Source: Candidatus Marimicrobium litorale | Lineage (GTDB): Bacteria; Pseudomonadota; Gammaproteobacteria; Pseudomonadales; Halieaceae | Assembly: GCF_026262645.1 (NCBI RefSeq) | Contig: NZ_SHNO01000001.1 | Location: 806,001-870,000 of the forward strand | Direction of reading: 5' to 3' | DNA length: 64,000 nucleotides | Shown here: piece after piece, positions 44,626 through 56,757 of the stretch | Layout: each line of letters begins with the position of its first letter | How positions within the stretch are numbered: position 1 is the first letter of the stretch | Position numbers and translations under genes: made by a program | The notes under the pieces: generated by a model | Databases searched by the model: none | Seen by the model: the letters and a program-made list of their open reading frames with translations, nothing else | Told to the model about the DNA's origin: nothing

Positions 44626-45960
44626 TCAGTCGTAGCGGCGTATTGTACTTGTTTTGTCGCGCTGCCGCAGATCATCAAGCTTTTTCTGAATCTTTTGCTC
44701 GAGACCGCGGTCCACAGGATAATAATAGCGCCGATCCTTGAGACTTTCGGGCAGATAACTCTCTCCCGCGGCATACGCCTGGGGCTCGTCGTGGGCATAA
44801 CGATACCCTGCCCCATGCTCCATCGATTTCATCAGTTCTGTCGGCGCATTGCGCAAATGCAGCGGAACCTCTTCGGTGCCGCCCGCGGCCACATCGGCCT
44901 GTGCCGCCCCGAAAGCGCTGTAGGCTGCATTACTTTTGGGCGCACATGCGAGATAGAGCACAGCCTGGGCAACGCTAAGTTCACCCTCTGGACTGCCCAA
45001 TCTTTCCTGCACTTGCCACGCGTCCAATGCGAGACTGAGCGCTCTCGGATCGGCGTTGCCAATATCCTCACTGGCCATGCGCACTACGCGGCGCGCAACG
45101 TAAAGAGGGTCGCAGCCTCCGTCGAGCATACGGCAAAACCAGTACAGGGCTCCATCGGGTGAGCTTCCGCGCACCGCCTTGTGCAAGGCGCTGATATGGT
45201 CGTAGAACAGATCCCCTCCCTTATCGAAACGCCGAAGAGAGGCCTGTAGTACTTCATCAAGGGTGGCTTGTGTGATTCGCCCGCCCTGTGACAGGTCCGT
45301 GGCAAGTTCAAGCACATTCAAACCGCGTCGAGCGTCGCCGTCGGCCTCTCGTGCAATGCGCGCTAGGCAGCCGCTATCGGCACTGAAAACATCACCGAGC
45401 ATCGCCAGCCCACAGCGTAATACGCCCTCCACTTCTGCCATTTCAAGTGGACGTAGTTTGTACACCCGGGTGCGGGAAAGGAGCGCATTGTTTAGTTCAA
45501 ACGAGGGGTTTTCGGTAGTAGCGCCAATGAAAATAATGGTGCCGTCTTCGACATGGGGCAAGAATGCATCTTGTTGAGATTTATTAAAACGATGCACCTC
45601 GTCCACAAACAGCACAGTATCGCGCCCCAGGCTTTTTTGTTGCCGTGCCACGTGGATTGCTTCACGTATATCCTTTACGCCGCTGAGAACAGCTGACAGC
45701 TGTATAAATTGCGCATTGGCATGCTCCGCAGCGATTCTCGCCAATGTGGTCTTCCCCACCCCAGGCGGACCCCAGAGAATCATAGAGTGTAACTGTCGAT
45801 TGTCGATGGCTCGCCGTAAAGGTTTACCTGTGGCTAGCAGATGCCGCTGACCAACGTAGTCGTCAAGTGTATCCGGTCGCATTCGCGCGGCAAGGGGCTG
45901 GTATCCGTGGTCCGTGTCTGTTGAACCCGATTCGCTCGCCTCGAAGAGGTCATTCGTCAT
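44626..45960 (-). CDS. rarA: Replication-associated recombination protein A (AAA ATPase)
   Basis: RarA/MgsA, 444 aa from the ATG at 45960 (MTNDLFEASESG). This start overlaps the last codons of lolA by 11 bp and suits translational coupling; a longer frame reaches 45999. The clamp-loader-like ATPase has Walker A GPPGVGKTTLARIAAEH, Walker B VLFVDEVHRFNKSQQD and a sensor 1 region IGATTENPSFELN. The C-terminal tetramerisation region includes HKAVRGSSPDGALYW. It acts at stalled forks and binds SSB in E. coli. Confidence 0.96.
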   Translation of the reverse strand: MTNDLFEASESGSTDTDHGYQPLAARMRPDTLDDYVGQRHLLATGKPLRRAIDNRQLHSMILWGPPGVGKTTLARIAAEHANAQFIQLSAVLSGVKDIREAIHVARQQKSLGRDTVLFVDEVHRFNKSQQDAFLPHVEDGTIIFIGATTENPSFELNNALLSRTRVYKLRPLEMAEVEGVLRCGLAMLGDVFSADSGCLARIAREADGDARRGLNVLELATDLSQGGRITQATLDEVLQASLRRFDKGGDLFYDHISALHKAVRGSSPDGALYWFCRMLDGGCDPLYVARRVVRMASEDIGNADPRALSLALDAWQVQERLGSPEGELSVAQAVLYLACAPKSNAAYSAFGAAQADVAAGGTEEVPLHLRNAPTELMKSMEHGAGYRYAHDEPQAYAAGESYLPESLKDRRYYYPVDRGLEQKIQKKLDDLRQRDKTSTIRRYD

Positions 45961-46588
45961 GGTAAAACAGGTCAGCTTCAGCGGGAGGATTAAAAGCAAA
46001 ATCCGAGGCTGTCAGCGTGACTGCACTATCAGCGAGAAAAAAATCAATAACCACAGATTGATCCAGCGTATCGTGAATCACCATCTGCCTGAGAGAGTCC
46101 GCATCGAGAGTAAGATTAAGCTGCTTGAAGCCCATCTGGGGCGTCAGTGGGGTTAGCTCGAAACGACCCGGCTCCAATTGCACCACCGCAAAGTTTTCCC
46201 GCAGCGCACTGCCGTCGCCGCCCAGTATTTGTAAGGGCGTCCACTCTGCTCCCGTGGTAACTGGTCGTCGGGTTGCCGTCTCGAGATCGCGATCATGGTG
46301 CCAAAGGTATTCCGGTCCGGCAATAATCAGCTGCCGATCGGGCTGTTGTATCTCCCATGAAAAATAGCCCGGGCGCAAAAGACGAAACGTGCCGCCGGAC
46401 TCAGTCAGTAGCTCGCCCCGTGACCCGTATTGGCGTTGTGTAAATTCGCCCTGCAATTGATCCAGAGGGGCCAGTGCATCGAGCAGCGCATCAATCGCAT
46501 TGTCCGGACTGGATGACTGTGCAAAACTCAGGCAAGAAAAACCTGTTAGCAGCAGTGTGAACGACAGGCTTTTCATACGCTTCCCCAT
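45950..46588 (-). CDS. lolA: Outer-membrane lipoprotein carrier protein
   Basis: LolA is the periplasmic chaperone that shuttles lipoproteins from LolCDE to LolB. The 212-aa frame begins at ATG 46588, overlapping the ftsK stop. An internal ATG at 46576 gives MKSLSFTLLLTGFSCLSFA, a cleaner signal peptide with a GGGGA-like Shine-Dalgarno, and may be the true start. Conserved features are LDQLQGEFTQRQYGSRGELL and FSWEIQQPDRQLI in the lipid-binding half-barrel. The gene is embedded between ftsK and rarA with overlaps on both sides. Confidence 0.92.
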   Translation of the reverse strand: MGKRMKSLSFTLLLTGFSCLSFAQSSSPDNAIDALLDALAPLDQLQGEFTQRQYGSRGELLTESGGTFRLLRPGYFSWEIQQPDRQLIIAGPEYLWHHDRDLETATRRPVTTGAEWTPLQILGGDGSALRENFAVVQLEPGRFELTPLTPQMGFKQLNLTLDADSLRQMVIHDTLDQSVVIDFFLADSAVTLTASDFAFNPPAEADLFYHDE

Positions 46589-48909
46589 CAGGATTCCGGC
46601 GGAGGAGGCGCGAGCACTTCCCGCTGTCCGTTGCTACCCATTTCTGTTACCACACCCGCAGACTCCATTGCCTCTATCAGTCTAGCGGCGCGGTTGTAGC
46701 CTATCCGCAGTTTACGCTGTACCGAAGAAATGGAGGCTCTGCGACTCTGGGTGACATAATGCACAGCCTCGTCATACAGCGCATCGCTCTCCTCGTCGCC
46801 ATCAGAGGACGCCTCGGACTGCAGTTCCGACGGTGTTACCGCTGTACTGCTACCTTCATCAAGCAAGCCATCGATATAAAGCGGATCTCCACGCTGCTTC
46901 CAGTCGGCCACGACCCTGTGTACTTCTTCATCACTACAAAATGCACCATGTACTCGGTTCGGTACACCACTCCCGGGAGGCAGATATAGCATGTCACCGT
47001 GCCCCAGTAGTTGTTCAGCACCGCCCTGATCCAGGATCGTGCGCGAATCGACCTTGGAAGAGACCTGAAACGCAATCCGCGTCGGCACATTCGCCTTGAT
47101 AAGCCCGGTAATGACGTCAACAGACGGTCGCTGGGTCGCCAGAATAAGATGTATACCGGCCGCGCGAGCTTTCTGTGCAATCCGCGCTATCAGTTGTTCG
47201 ACCTTTTTGCCTACGATCATCATCATGTCGGCAAACTCGTCAATAACAACCACGATGCTTGGGAGTTTTTCAAGGTCCGGAGGAGTCTGCTCCGATTCCG
47301 ATTGCTCCAACGTCGGCTGAGCCTGCCAGATTGGGTCGGGAATCGGTGAGCCGGTTTTCGCCGCTTCTTCAATCTTGCGGTTGTAGCCGGACAGGTTTCT
47401 TACACCCAGTGCCGCCATCAACTTATAGCGCCGCTCCATTTCGGCCACACACCACCGCAGCCCATTGGCCGCATCCTTCATGTCAGTGATGACGGGCGTG
47501 AGGAGGTGCGGCACGCCATCATAAACCGATAACTCCAGCATCTTCGGGTCAACCAGAATCAGCCGCACGTCTGCAGGCCCAGATTTGTAAAGCAAACTGA
47601 GCAACATGGAGTTAACACCCACCGACTTACCGGAGCCAGTCGTCCCGGCGACCAGCAAATGAGGCATCTTTGCAAGGTCGGCCACCACAGGCTGCCCTGA
47701 AATATCGTGCCCCAGCGCGAGTGTCAGTGCGGATTTAGATTCTTCGAACGCCTTCGATGAGAGCACTTCACGAAAGTTAACAATTTCCCTGTGCTCGTTG
47801 GGTATCTCGACCCCTACGACCGATTTGCCCGGGATGACCTCTACCACTCGCACACTGATGACTGCGAGGGAGCGGGCCAGATCCTTCGCGAGGTTTGATA
47901 TACGCGATACCTTGACTCCGGCAGCGGGCTGTATTTCAAAGCGAGTAACCACTGGCCCTGGATAAACTGCCGTGACTTCTGCGGACACACCGAAATCGAG
48001 GAGCTTCAATTCGAGCAACTTGGAGATACTCTCCAATGCTTCTTTAGAAAATCCAAGGCTGGGGTCCTTAACCTGTTCGTCGAGCAATTCAAGCCTGGGA
48101 AGATCACCCGTAGCGGGTGCCTCAAATAATGGCTGCTGTTTCTCTCGCTCTACCCGATCGCCTTTTTCTATGGTTTTTTTCAATGATTTAATTTTTGGCG
48201 GTGGGCGCTTCTTTTCTTTCTCTACATGCTCGGTGATAACCAGCTTGCGAGCTTCTACCGCCTTTTCACGCTCGCGTGAGTCGCGGTAGTTTTCCAGTGC
48301 AGTCGAGATACGCGTGCGTGCGAGACCATAGAAGCGAATACTGTAGGCGCCAATTTTTTCCGAAAGCGTCATCCAACTCAGGTCGGTGAAAATAGTGATT
48401 CCAAACAGGAATATCGCGAGCAGGATAAGGCGACTTCCGACTTCACTGAACGCGGCGGTAAAGCCGCCACCGATGGCCTGACCCAGAATCCCGCCACTCC
48501 CCTGGGGAAGCCCCCCGGGGACACCCACATCATTCATTGCCGCCAATGCTGTCCCGGCGATCATCACAAGCACCAGACCCAAAGCTCTTATGCCGAAGGT
48601 GGTCCAGTCAAAACCCTTCTCTTGTGCGCGGTGTAATAACAAGATGACAGCACGATAGGCGAGCAAGAGGGGAAACAGGTATGCGGCATAGCCCACCAGG
48701 GAAAAAAATACGTCAGCGAGCCACGCGCCGGTGGGCCCTCCCAAATTGTTAGTGCTGCCACCTGTGCCAGTCGAGGACCAACCGGGATCACGATTGCTAT
48801 AAGTCAGCAGCGCAATCATCAGGTACAGGCAGACGGCCGAGACGCAGATAAATGCGCCCTCGCGCAGGCGCGGGGCCATGAAACTCTCTGCGTTTGTACT
48901 CTTGGGCAC
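46588..48909 (-). CDS. ftsK: DNA translocase FtsK
   Basis: FtsK, 773 aa, couples division to chromosome dimer resolution. The N-terminus has four membrane helices (about 20-190). A short charged linker follows, far shorter than in E. coli. The RecA-like motor has Walker [18 protein letters not shown] and Walker [15 protein letters not shown]. The C-terminal gamma winged-helix domain ([24 protein letters not shown]) reads KOPS sites and contacts XerD. The start is GTG 48909 with GAGGA upstream; an ATG at 48879 is possible. It heads the series lolA, rarA, crcB, serS, cysG and diverges from trxB. Confidence 0.96.
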   Translation of the reverse strand: MPKSTNAESFMAPRLREGAFICVSAVCLYLMIALLTYSNRDPGWSSTGTGGSTNNLGGPTGAWLADVFFSLVGYAAYLFPLLLAYRAVILLLHRAQEKGFDWTTFGIRALGLVLVMIAGTALAAMNDVGVPGGLPQGSGGILGQAIGGGFTAAFSEVGSRLILLAIFLFGITIFTDLSWMTLSEKIGAYSIRFYGLARTRISTALENYRDSREREKAVEARKLVITEHVEKEKKRPPPKIKSLKKTIEKGDRVEREKQQPLFEAPATGDLPRLELLDEQVKDPSLGFSKEALESISKLLELKLLDFGVSAEVTAVYPGPVVTRFEIQPAAGVKVSRISNLAKDLARSLAVISVRVVEVIPGKSVVGVEIPNEHREIVNFREVLSSKAFEESKSALTLALGHDISGQPVVADLAKMPHLLVAGTTGSGKSVGVNSMLLSLLYKSGPADVRLILVDPKMLELSVYDGVPHLLTPVITDMKDAANGLRWCVAEMERRYKLMAALGVRNLSGYNRKIEEAAKTGSPIPDPIWQAQPTLEQSESEQTPPDLEKLPSIVVVIDEFADMMMIVGKKVEQLIARIAQKARAAGIHLILATQRPSVDVITGLIKANVPTRIAFQVSSKVDSRTILDQGGAEQLLGHGDMLYLPPGSGVPNRVHGAFCSDEEVHRVVADWKQRGDPLYIDGLLDEGSSTAVTPSELQSEASSDGDEESDALYDEAVHYVTQSRRASISSVQRKLRIGYNRAARLIEAMESAGVVTEMGSNGQREVLAPPPPES

Positions 48910-50161
<1,252 letters not shown>

Positions 50162-50170
50162 TCACCTCGC

Positions 50171-50884
50171 ATGGATGACCTCACCCGCCTGGGCAAGGAG
50201 ATCGAATTTCCACCCTCTTCCCGGGCCCTTGACCATCCCAACGGACTGCTTGCTTACGGCGGGGAACTCTCCACCGAGAGACTTCTCGCAGCCTACCGCA
50301 GGGGTATCTTTCCCTGGTACGAGAACCCACAGCCCGTTCTCTGGTGGACGCCCGACCCGCGGTTTGTGCTATTCCCGGACAAGTTACATGTCTCTCGGAG
50401 CTTGCGCCGCACACTGCGCAAGGACCACTTCGGCTTACACGTCGACCAGGCGTTCAGTGCAGTCATGCAAGCTTGTGCGGCGCCCAGGAAAGGCTCAACC
50501 GGAACATGGATAGACCGAGAGATGTTGGCCGCCTACAGCCAACTGAATCGGGAAGGGATCGCACATTCCGTCGAGGTGACTAATCCAGAGGGAACACTGG
50601 TAGGCGGGCTTTACGGGGTCTGCTTGGGCCGCGTGTTTTTCGGCGAATCCATGTTTAGCCTGGAAACTGACGCCTCGAAAGTAGCCCTGGTTGCGCTTGT
50701 TGACATAATGCGCCGCGGTGACTTTCACATGATTGACTGCCAGCTTGAAAACCCTCACCTGACTTCGCTGGGCGCGCGCGGCATTCGCCGACTGGACTTC
50801 GAAGAGCGTCTTGCGCAAACTGTGGGTGACGAAGTTGATCGCAGGATCTGGTGCCTGCCCGACAACTGCGGAGGTTTGTTGTGA
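50171..50884 (+). CDS. aat: Leucyl/phenylalanyl-tRNA-protein transferase
   Basis: Aat, 237 aa, adds Leu or Phe to N-terminal Arg/Lys of proteins, creating N-degrons read by ClpS. The family core is visible: GLLAYGGELSTERLLAAYRRGIFPW, WWTPDPRFVL and GGLYGVCLGRVFFGESMFS. The stop overlaps the GTG start of bpt by 3 bases. ClpS and ClpA, which act on its products, are encoded 2-4 kb away on the opposite strand. Confidence 0.97.
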   Translation: MDDLTRLGKEIEFPPSSRALDHPNGLLAYGGELSTERLLAAYRRGIFPWYENPQPVLWWTPDPRFVLFPDKLHVSRSLRRTLRKDHFGLHVDQAFSAVMQACAAPRKGSTGTWIDREMLAAYSQLNREGIAHSVEVTNPEGTLVGGLYGVCLGRVFFGESMFSLETDASKVALVALVDIMRRGDFHMIDCQLENPHLTSLGARGIRRLDFEERLAQTVGDEVDRRIWCLPDNCGGLL

Positions 50885-51591
50885 CATCATCCCTGCGGGA
50901 TCTCAAGGTCTATACGACCTACCCCCACAGCTGCAGTTACCTGCAGGATCAGGAGGCGACGACATTGTTTGTCGATCCGCGCCAGCCTGTTGATCAAAAA
51001 TTGTACAGCCGTCTGTCGGTTCTTGGCTTTCGCCGCAGTGGTAACCATATTTATCGCCCACACTGCGCGCGATGCAATGCCTGCATTCCTTCGCGTATAC
51101 CTACTCAGGAATTTGCGCCGCGCCGCGGCCAAAAACGGATCTGGCGACGCAACCAGGACCTGCAGGTCATCCGCACTGAGGCCATTAATGACAATGAGGC
51201 TTTCGACCTTTACTACCGCTATATCACCCAGCGACATTCGGATGGCGATATGTACCCGCCAGATCGGGAGCAATATGAAGGCTTTCTCAATAGTGTCTGG
51301 GATTGCACCCTGTATTTTCGCTTTTACGACAAAGGTCAGCTGGTCGCCGTTGCCGTGGTCGATAGGTTGGAAGACGGTTTTTCCGCTATTTATACTTTTT
51401 TCGATCCTGATGCAGATCGCCGTAGTCTGGGCGTCTTCGCAATTCTTTGGCAAATAGAGCAGGCTAAGCTACTGGGGTTGGACTACCTGTACTTAGGCTA
51501 CTGGATAAGGGATTGCCAAAAAATGGCATACAAATCTGAGTATCGCCCTCTGCAGGTCTATAAGAACAGTCGCTGGGGCGATCTGATCTAG
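50881..51591 (+). CDS. bpt: Aspartate/glutamate leucyltransferase (Ate1-like)
   Basis: This 236-aa protein is homologous to eukaryotic arginyltransferases; the bacterial enzymes studied attach Leu to N-terminal Asp/Glu. It starts at GTG 50881, overlapping the aat stop, and begins TSSLRDLKVYTTYPHSCSYL, the normal family N-terminus. CARCNACIPSRIP near residue 60 and YLGYWIRDCQKMAYKSEYRP near the C-terminus are diagnostic. With aat it allows both basic and acidic secondary N-degrons to be converted to Leu. E. coli lacks this gene while pseudomonads and vibrios have it. Confidence 0.95.
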   Translation: MTSSLRDLKVYTTYPHSCSYLQDQEATTLFVDPRQPVDQKLYSRLSVLGFRRSGNHIYRPHCARCNACIPSRIPTQEFAPRRGQKRIWRRNQDLQVIRTEAINDNEAFDLYYRYITQRHSDGDMYPPDREQYEGFLNSVWDCTLYFRFYDKGQLVAVAVVDRLEDGFSAIYTFFDPDADRRSLGVFAILWQIEQAKLLGLDYLYLGYWIRDCQKMAYKSEYRPLQVYKNSRWGDLI

Positions 51592-51696
51592 ACACGCGAT
51601 TATCTTGCCAGAGATAACCTGTTACACCGCACTATGGCGCTCGCGGTCACTTTGAGGCAAAATGCGCACCTTTCATAATGTAGGAACTGCCAGCCA

Positions 51697-51915
51697 ATGG
51701 CCAAAGAAGATCAGATTGAAATGGAAGGTGAGGTTATCGATACCCTCCCCAACACAACCTTCAGGGTACAACTAGAAAACGGACACGTAGTGACTGCTCA
51801 TATCTCCGGAAAAATGCGAAAGAACTATATTCGCATACTGACTGGAGACAAGGTGCGTGTTGAACTCACGCCCTATGACTTGTCGAAGGGACGCATTACC
51901 TACCGCGAGCGCTAA
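51697..51915 (+). CDS. infA: Translation initiation factor IF-1
   Basis: IF-1, 72 aa, an OB-fold protein that binds the 30S A site with IF-2 and IF-3. Visible core: [39 protein letters not shown] and the terminal GRITYRER. It has its own leader of about 105 bp after bpt. It converges on clpA with only 6 bp between stop codons, leaving little room for separate terminators. Confidence 0.98.
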   Translation: MAKEDQIEMEGEVIDTLPNTTFRVQLENGHVVTAHISGKMRKNYIRILTGDKVRVELTPYDLSKGRITYRER

Positions 51916-51921
51916 TCGCGG

Positions 51922-54207
51922 TTACTCCCCCTGCAGCTCGACTTCTTTTTCCTCTTCTGTCGTTACCTCAAGTTCGTCCTGCGCCAGGTTGAGCCGCACC
52001 TTGGCGACACCACCTGAGCGGGCCAGCGAACCAAATAATACAAGCTCGGCCAATGGCTTCTTGATGTGCTCCTGTATCACACGCTCCATGGGGCGCGCTC
52101 CCATATGAATATCGTAACCCTTCTCTACCAGCCACCGGCGCGCGTCTTCATCTACATCGAGAGTAACGCGTTTCTCATCCAGCTGAGCTTGCAACTCGGT
52201 TAGAAATTTGTCGACAACGGTAAGGATGACATCCTCTGGCAACGCCTGGAACTGCACCACAGAATCAAGACGATTCCTGAACTCTGGCGTGAACATTTTG
52301 TTAATCGCCTCCATCGCATCGCTGCTGTGGTCCTGCGACGTAAAACCGATAGACCGGCGGCTTATACTTTCCGCTCCCGCATTGGTTGTCATTATCAGGA
52401 TAACGTGTCGAAAATCAGCCTGCCGGCCGTTGTTGTCTGTCAGTGTCCCGTGATCCATTACCTGCAGTAGCAGATTAAAAACATCAGGGTGCGCTTTTTC
52501 GATCTCGTCGAGCAGCACCACTGCATGCGGATGTTGAGTCACCGCATCGGTCAGCAACCCTCCCTGATCAAAACCCACATAACCGGGGGGGGCCCCGATC
52601 AATCGCGATACGGTATGGCGCTCCATATATTCGGACATATCAAAGCGGATCAGCTCCAACCCCAGTTGCAGCGCTAACTGTCGGGTCACCTCTGTTTTTC
52701 CCACGCCGGTGGGTCCAGCGAGCAGGAAAGAACCAATGGGTTTATCACCGCCGCGCAGGCCCGCCCTTGCTAGCTTGATAGACGTGGTAAGACTGCTTAT
52801 CGCCTGCTCCTGGCCAAAAACGACCATTTGCAGATTCTGCTCGAGTTTTTGTAGCGTTTCCTTGTCGTCTGAGCTGACCGACTTTGGCGGTATGCGAGCA
52901 ATCTTGGCAACTACCGCCTCGATATCGCCAACGCCAATCACTTTTTTTCGCTTCGACGGAGACAGCAGCTGTTGATAAGCCCCCGCCTCGTCGATCACAT
53001 CGATAGCCTTGTCAGGCAACAAACGATCAGCGATATAACGATCAGATAGATCAGTTGCTACCCGCAAGGCTCTGTCGGTGTAGCGCAGCCCGTGATGCTC
53101 TTCAAAACGCGACTTAAGTCCTTTAAGAATCTTGTAAGCGTCGTCTGCGCTGGGCTCCATCACGTCAATTTTCTGAAAACGCCGGCTAAGCGCCTTGTCT
53201 TTATCAAAAATCCCGCGGTATTCGGTAAAGGTAGTCGAGCCGATACAACGTAATTTACCCGTTGTCAGCAAGGGCTTAAGCAGGTTACTTGCGTCCATGA
53301 CACCGCCGGATGCGGCCCCAGCACCAATGATCGTGTGGATTTCATCGATAAACAAGATGGCGTTATCACGATTTTTGAGTTCAGAAAGAAGCCCTTTGAA
53401 ACGTTTTTCAAAATCACCCCGGTACTTGGTGCCTGCAAGCAGCGCACCGAGATCGAGCGAAAATACGACTGCGTCCTGCAATATCTCAGGCACATCGCCC
53501 TCGACGATCTTTTTAGCCAGTCCCTCCACTATCGCGGTCTTGCCTACACCTGATTCACCAACCAGTAATGGATTGTTCTTACGTCGTCGTGCCAATATCT
53601 GAGCCACACGCTCAACCTCGTCAACACGGCCAATCAGGGGATCAATGTGCCCCTCCTGCGCCTCCAGGTTAAGGTTTGTCGCAAAACTATCCAGCGGGTT
53701 TCCCTCGCCTTCAGCAGCGCCACCCTCCTCACCCATTTGCTGGCTGGGCTCTGCTGACTCACCCTCGCCCCCGACTTTTGAAATGCCGTGCGTCATGAAG
53801 TTGACGACATCCAAGCGGGCAACATTCTGCGCTTTGAGGAAAAATACCGCCTGACTTTCCTGTTCACTGAAAATAGCAACTAAAACGTTGGCGCCTGTTA
53901 CCTCGCTTTTCCCGGATGACTGCACATGAAACACAGCTCGCTGCAGAACCCGTTGAAACCCGAGTGTAGGCTGGGTATCGCGCTCGTCTTCGTCCTCGGG
54001 AATGAGAGGCGTTGTCGCATCAACAAACTCCACAAGATCACCTCGCAGGCTCCCGATGTCGGCGCCACATGCCTTCAGCACCTGGATGGCGTCGTTATTT
54101 TCCAGCAACGCGAGCAGCAGGTGCTCGACCGTCATGAACTCATGGCGTTTCGCCCGCGCACCTCTGAAGGCCTCGTTGAGCGTGTATTCCAGATCTTTAC
54201 TCAGCAT
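51922..54207 (-). CDS. clpA: ATP-dependent Clp protease ATP-binding subunit ClpA
   Basis: ClpA, 761 aa, is the AAA+ unfoldase that feeds ClpP and receives N-degron substrates from ClpS. The N-terminal Clp-N repeats (about 1-140) begin [18 protein letters not shown]. The first ATPase has [18 protein letters not shown] and the second [18 protein letters not shown]. The hydrophobic IGL-type loop expected for ClpP docking falls in the second module. ATG 54207 has GGAG 8-9 nt upstream. It follows clpS by 18 bp in one transcript. Confidence 0.97.
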   Translation of the reverse strand: MLSKDLEYTLNEAFRGARAKRHEFMTVEHLLLALLENNDAIQVLKACGADIGSLRGDLVEFVDATTPLIPEDEDERDTQPTLGFQRVLQRAVFHVQSSGKSEVTGANVLVAIFSEQESQAVFFLKAQNVARLDVVNFMTHGISKVGGEGESAEPSQQMGEEGGAAEGEGNPLDSFATNLNLEAQEGHIDPLIGRVDEVERVAQILARRRKNNPLLVGESGVGKTAIVEGLAKKIVEGDVPEILQDAVVFSLDLGALLAGTKYRGDFEKRFKGLLSELKNRDNAILFIDEIHTIIGAGAASGGVMDASNLLKPLLTTGKLRCIGSTTFTEYRGIFDKDKALSRRFQKIDVMEPSADDAYKILKGLKSRFEEHHGLRYTDRALRVATDLSDRYIADRLLPDKAIDVIDEAGAYQQLLSPSKRKKVIGVGDIEAVVAKIARIPPKSVSSDDKETLQKLEQNLQMVVFGQEQAISSLTTSIKLARAGLRGGDKPIGSFLLAGPTGVGKTEVTRQLALQLGLELIRFDMSEYMERHTVSRLIGAPPGYVGFDQGGLLTDAVTQHPHAVVLLDEIEKAHPDVFNLLLQVMDHGTLTDNNGRQADFRHVILIMTTNAGAESISRRSIGFTSQDHSSDAMEAINKMFTPEFRNRLDSVVQFQALPEDVILTVVDKFLTELQAQLDEKRVTLDVDEDARRWLVEKGYDIHMGARPMERVIQEHIKKPLAELVLFGSLARSGGVAKVRLNLAQDELEVTTEEEKEVELQGE

Positions 54208-54225
54208 AAGATTGCTCCGGGGATT

Positions 54226-54555
54226 TTACCCCTCCATAGCCTCTATTTCGCACAATAGCGGATGTTCTTGCTCACGAGCATATTGATTTACCTGAGCAGC
54301 CTTTGTCTCAGCAATGTCCCGGGTAAAGATACCGCAGACGCCCTTACCCTGCGTGTGGACAGTCAACATAACGTGCGTTGCCTGTTCCCGATTCATTCGG
54401 AAAAAAACTTCAAGCACCTCGACCACAAATTCCATGGGTGTGTAATCATCATTCAATAGCACGACCTTAAACAAAGGCGGCTTTTTTAATTCCGGTTTTG
54501 ACTCTTCAAGCGCAAGACCACCGGCAGAATCACTCTCCTGCCCTTCACTACTCAT
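54226..54555 (-). CDS. clpS: ClpS adaptor protein
   Basis: ClpS, 109 aa from ATG 54555, close to the E. coli length of 106. A GTG at 54588 would add 11 residues. It binds N-terminal Leu, Phe, Trp and Tyr residues and hands substrates to ClpA. The conserved pocket region is [16 protein letters not shown], followed by [19 protein letters not shown]. The flexible acidic N-terminal tail ([10 protein letters not shown]) is typical. It is expressed with clpA. Confidence 0.96.
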   Translation of the reverse strand: MSSEGQESDSAGGLALEESKPELKKPPLFKVVLLNDDYTPMEFVVEVLEVFFRMNREQATHVMLTVHTQGKGVCGIFTRDIAETKAAQVNQYAREQEHPLLCEIEAMEG

Positions 54556-54701
54556 ACGCCACTGTGTGTTTTGCTGGATCAGTTGCACAACGTTTTTACC
54601 AATCAGGTGTCAGTGTTAACTCTGGGGTCATTATACGAGTTTTCAAGAGGGGGAACAGTTGACAGGCCGCCACACGTATACTGATCGTACAGATAGTGAT
54701 C

Positions 54702-54727
54702 AAACCCTGACTTTCGTAGGGTTTTTT
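54702..54727 (+). terminator. Small hairpin with T-tract, plus-strand sense
   Basis: AAACCCT (54702-54708) pairs with AGGGTTT (54718-54724) around a 9-nt loop and continues into a run of T. It reads as an intrinsic terminator on the plus strand. No plus-strand gene ends nearby, so it may be fortuitous, or protect the region between clpS and icd. Confidence 0.3.
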
Positions 54728-54731
54728 AATT

Positions 54732-54763
54732 AAAAAAAAGGGCCCGTGTCGACACGGGCCCTT
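54732..54763 (-). terminator. Intrinsic terminator of icd
   Basis: AAGGGCCCGTGTC (54738-54750) and GACACGGGCCCTT (54751-54763) form a perfect 13-bp palindrome. On the minus strand it is followed by about eight T (A-run at 54732-54739 on the plus strand). It lies 20 bp past the icd stop, so it should end icd transcription before clpS. Confidence 0.85.
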
Positions 54764-54783
54764 CCCGAAAGCAAACGACACGT

Positions 54784-56037
54784 CTACATGGATTTGATGA
54801 TCGCTTTGCCGAACTCCGAGCAACTCAATAACGTCGCATCGTCCATAAGGCGCTCGAAATCATAGGTTACTGTTCCTTGCTGAATAGCGCCGTTGACCCC
54901 GTCGATGATCAGGTCAGCCGCTTCGCCCCATCCAAGGTGCCGCAGCATCATCTCTGCAGACAGAATGAGGGAACCGGGGTTTACCTTATCCTGCCCGGCG
55001 TACTTCGGTGCTGTGCCATGTGTCGCCTCAAACAGCGCGATGGTATCGGACAGATTCGCTCCCGGTGCAATGCCGATACCGCCGACCTGGGCTGCCAGCG
55101 CATCAGACAAATAATCACCGTTGAGGTTGAGCGTAGCGACCACGCTGTATTCGCGCGGGCGAGTGAGGATCTGCTGCAACATCGCATCGGCGATGACATC
55201 CTTAATCACTATTTCGTTGCCGGAGTGGGGGTTTTTAACTGATACCCAGGGTCCGCCATCAAGCAATTCACCACCGAATTCCTGCTGGGCAAGTTCGTAA
55301 CCCCAATCGCGAAAGGCGCCTTCGGTAAACTTCATGATATTGCCTTTGTGCACCAGCGTTACTGACGGCAAGTCCTGATCAATAGCGTATTGGATAGCCT
55401 TGCGTACGAGGCGCTTGGTGCCCTCCTCCGATACGGGCTTGACCCCTATGCCCACTTCCTGCGGGAAGCGAATCTTGGTCGCACCCATTTCATTGATAAG
55501 AAAATCGACTACCTTTTTAGCTTCGGGCGTGCCCGCCTGGTACTCGATACCAGCATAGATGTCTTCTGAGTTCTCACGGAAAATGACCATATTGCAGTCA
55601 CCCGGATTCTTTACAGGCGAGGGGACACCCTCGAACCAGCGCACAGGCCGTAGGCAGGTATACAGATCCAGCTCCTGGCGCAGGGCCACGTTCAATGAGC
55701 GAAATCCTCCGCCAACCGGAGTGGTAAGCGGCCCCTTTATTGCAACCAGATACTCTTTAATCGCATCAAGGGTCTCCTCGGGGAACCAGTCGCCATCGTA
55801 CATTTCAGCGGCCTTCTCACCGGTATAAATTTCCATCCAGGAGATTTTCTTTTCCCCGCCGTAGGCCCTCTCGATTGCTGCATCGACAACGTCTATCATA
55901 ACGGGGGATATGTCTACACCAATGCCGTCGCCCTCAATATAGGGAATGATGGGGTTGTCCGGGACGTTCAGGCTGTTATCTTCATTGACGGTGATTTTGT
56001 CACCTTGTGAAGGAACCTGAATATGTTTGTAACCCAT
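54784..56037 (-). CDS. icd: NADP-dependent isocitrate dehydrogenase
   Basis: Icd, 417 aa, oxidatively decarboxylates isocitrate to 2-oxoglutarate in the TCA cycle. The substrate motif [24 protein letters not shown] contains the serine that AceK phosphorylates in E. coli. [20 protein letters not shown] and [20 protein letters not shown] are family signatures, and the size equals the E. coli enzyme (416 aa). The strong hairpin downstream ends the transcript. If the organism controls the glyoxylate branch like E. coli, this is a phosphorylation target. Confidence 0.97.
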   Translation of the reverse strand: MGYKHIQVPSQGDKITVNEDNSLNVPDNPIIPYIEGDGIGVDISPVMIDVVDAAIERAYGGEKKISWMEIYTGEKAAEMYDGDWFPEETLDAIKEYLVAIKGPLTTPVGGGFRSLNVALRQELDLYTCLRPVRWFEGVPSPVKNPGDCNMVIFRENSEDIYAGIEYQAGTPEAKKVVDFLINEMGATKIRFPQEVGIGVKPVSEEGTKRLVRKAIQYAIDQDLPSVTLVHKGNIMKFTEGAFRDWGYELAQQEFGGELLDGGPWVSVKNPHSGNEIVIKDVIADAMLQQILTRPREYSVVATLNLNGDYLSDALAAQVGGIGIAPGANLSDTIALFEATHGTAPKYAGQDKVNPGSLILSAEMMLRHLGWGEAADLIIDGVNGAIQQGTVTYDFERLMDDATLLSCSEFGKAIIKSM

Positions 56038-56184
56038 AATGAACTCCGTAACGTGGAATGTTTTTGAAAGTCAGACAAATGCTGTGTCGCACAGGCCTGG
56101 CGAAGCGGCGCGAATTATACCACGGTTGGAGCCCCAGGCTCCTCTGTGTGCTCGTGTTTTTTTATACTAGCGGACGCTTTTAAA

Positions 56185-56757
56185 ATGTCAGCTATCTTGT
56201 TGTTCAACAAGCCTTTTCAGGTGCTCAGTCAGTTCACGGATGACGCTGGCAGAAAGACCCTTTCGGACTACCTGAAAGCGCCCGGTTTCAGGCCAGCAGG
56301 TCGCCTCGATTACGATTCAGAAGGACTGCTGTTACTCACCGCCGACGGGATCTTACAGCAGCAGATCACCAGCCCGGAGCATACATTGTGGAAGACCTAT
56401 TATGTACAGGTGGAGGGCGAGCCCGATCAGCGTGCGCTGGAACAGCTGACACGGGGAGTGACGCTCAAGGACGGACTGACGCGCCCCGCGCGGGTGTCAC
56501 GGATAGCGACCCCTGACCTGTGGTTGCGCGACCCGCCGATAAGAGTGCGCAAGACCGTGCCTGACAGTTGGCTGCAGATATCTATTCACGAAGGGCGCAA
56601 TCGACAGGTCCGCCGCATGACTGCCGCAGTTGGCCATCCCACGCTGCGATTGGTGCGCGTAAGCATCGGCCAGTGGACAGTTGACGGCCTGCCACCCGGC
56701 CATTTCAGCGAACTGGAGGCGCGCTTGCCAGTCAAAAACAGACGCGGGAGACGTTAA
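56185..56757 (+). CDS. rluE: 23S rRNA pseudouridine synthase E
   Basis: This 190-aa RsuA-family enzyme isomerises one uridine of 23S rRNA. It starts at ATG 56185 (MSAILLFNKPFQVLSQFTDD). The catalytic Asp is in AGRLDYDSEGLLLLT, and the C-terminal block IHEGRNRQVRRMTAAVGHPTL is standard. The family S4 domain is missing, as in RluE. The Nudix gene starts immediately after its stop. Position between icd and the Nudix-mnmA pair matches the order in other gammaproteobacteria. Confidence 0.93.
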   Translation: MSAILLFNKPFQVLSQFTDDAGRKTLSDYLKAPGFRPAGRLDYDSEGLLLLTADGILQQQITSPEHTLWKTYYVQVEGEPDQRALEQLTRGVTLKDGLTRPARVSRIATPDLWLRDPPIRVRKTVPDSWLQISIHEGRNRQVRRMTAAVGHPTLRLVRVSIGQWTVDGLPPGHFSELEARLPVKNRRGRR

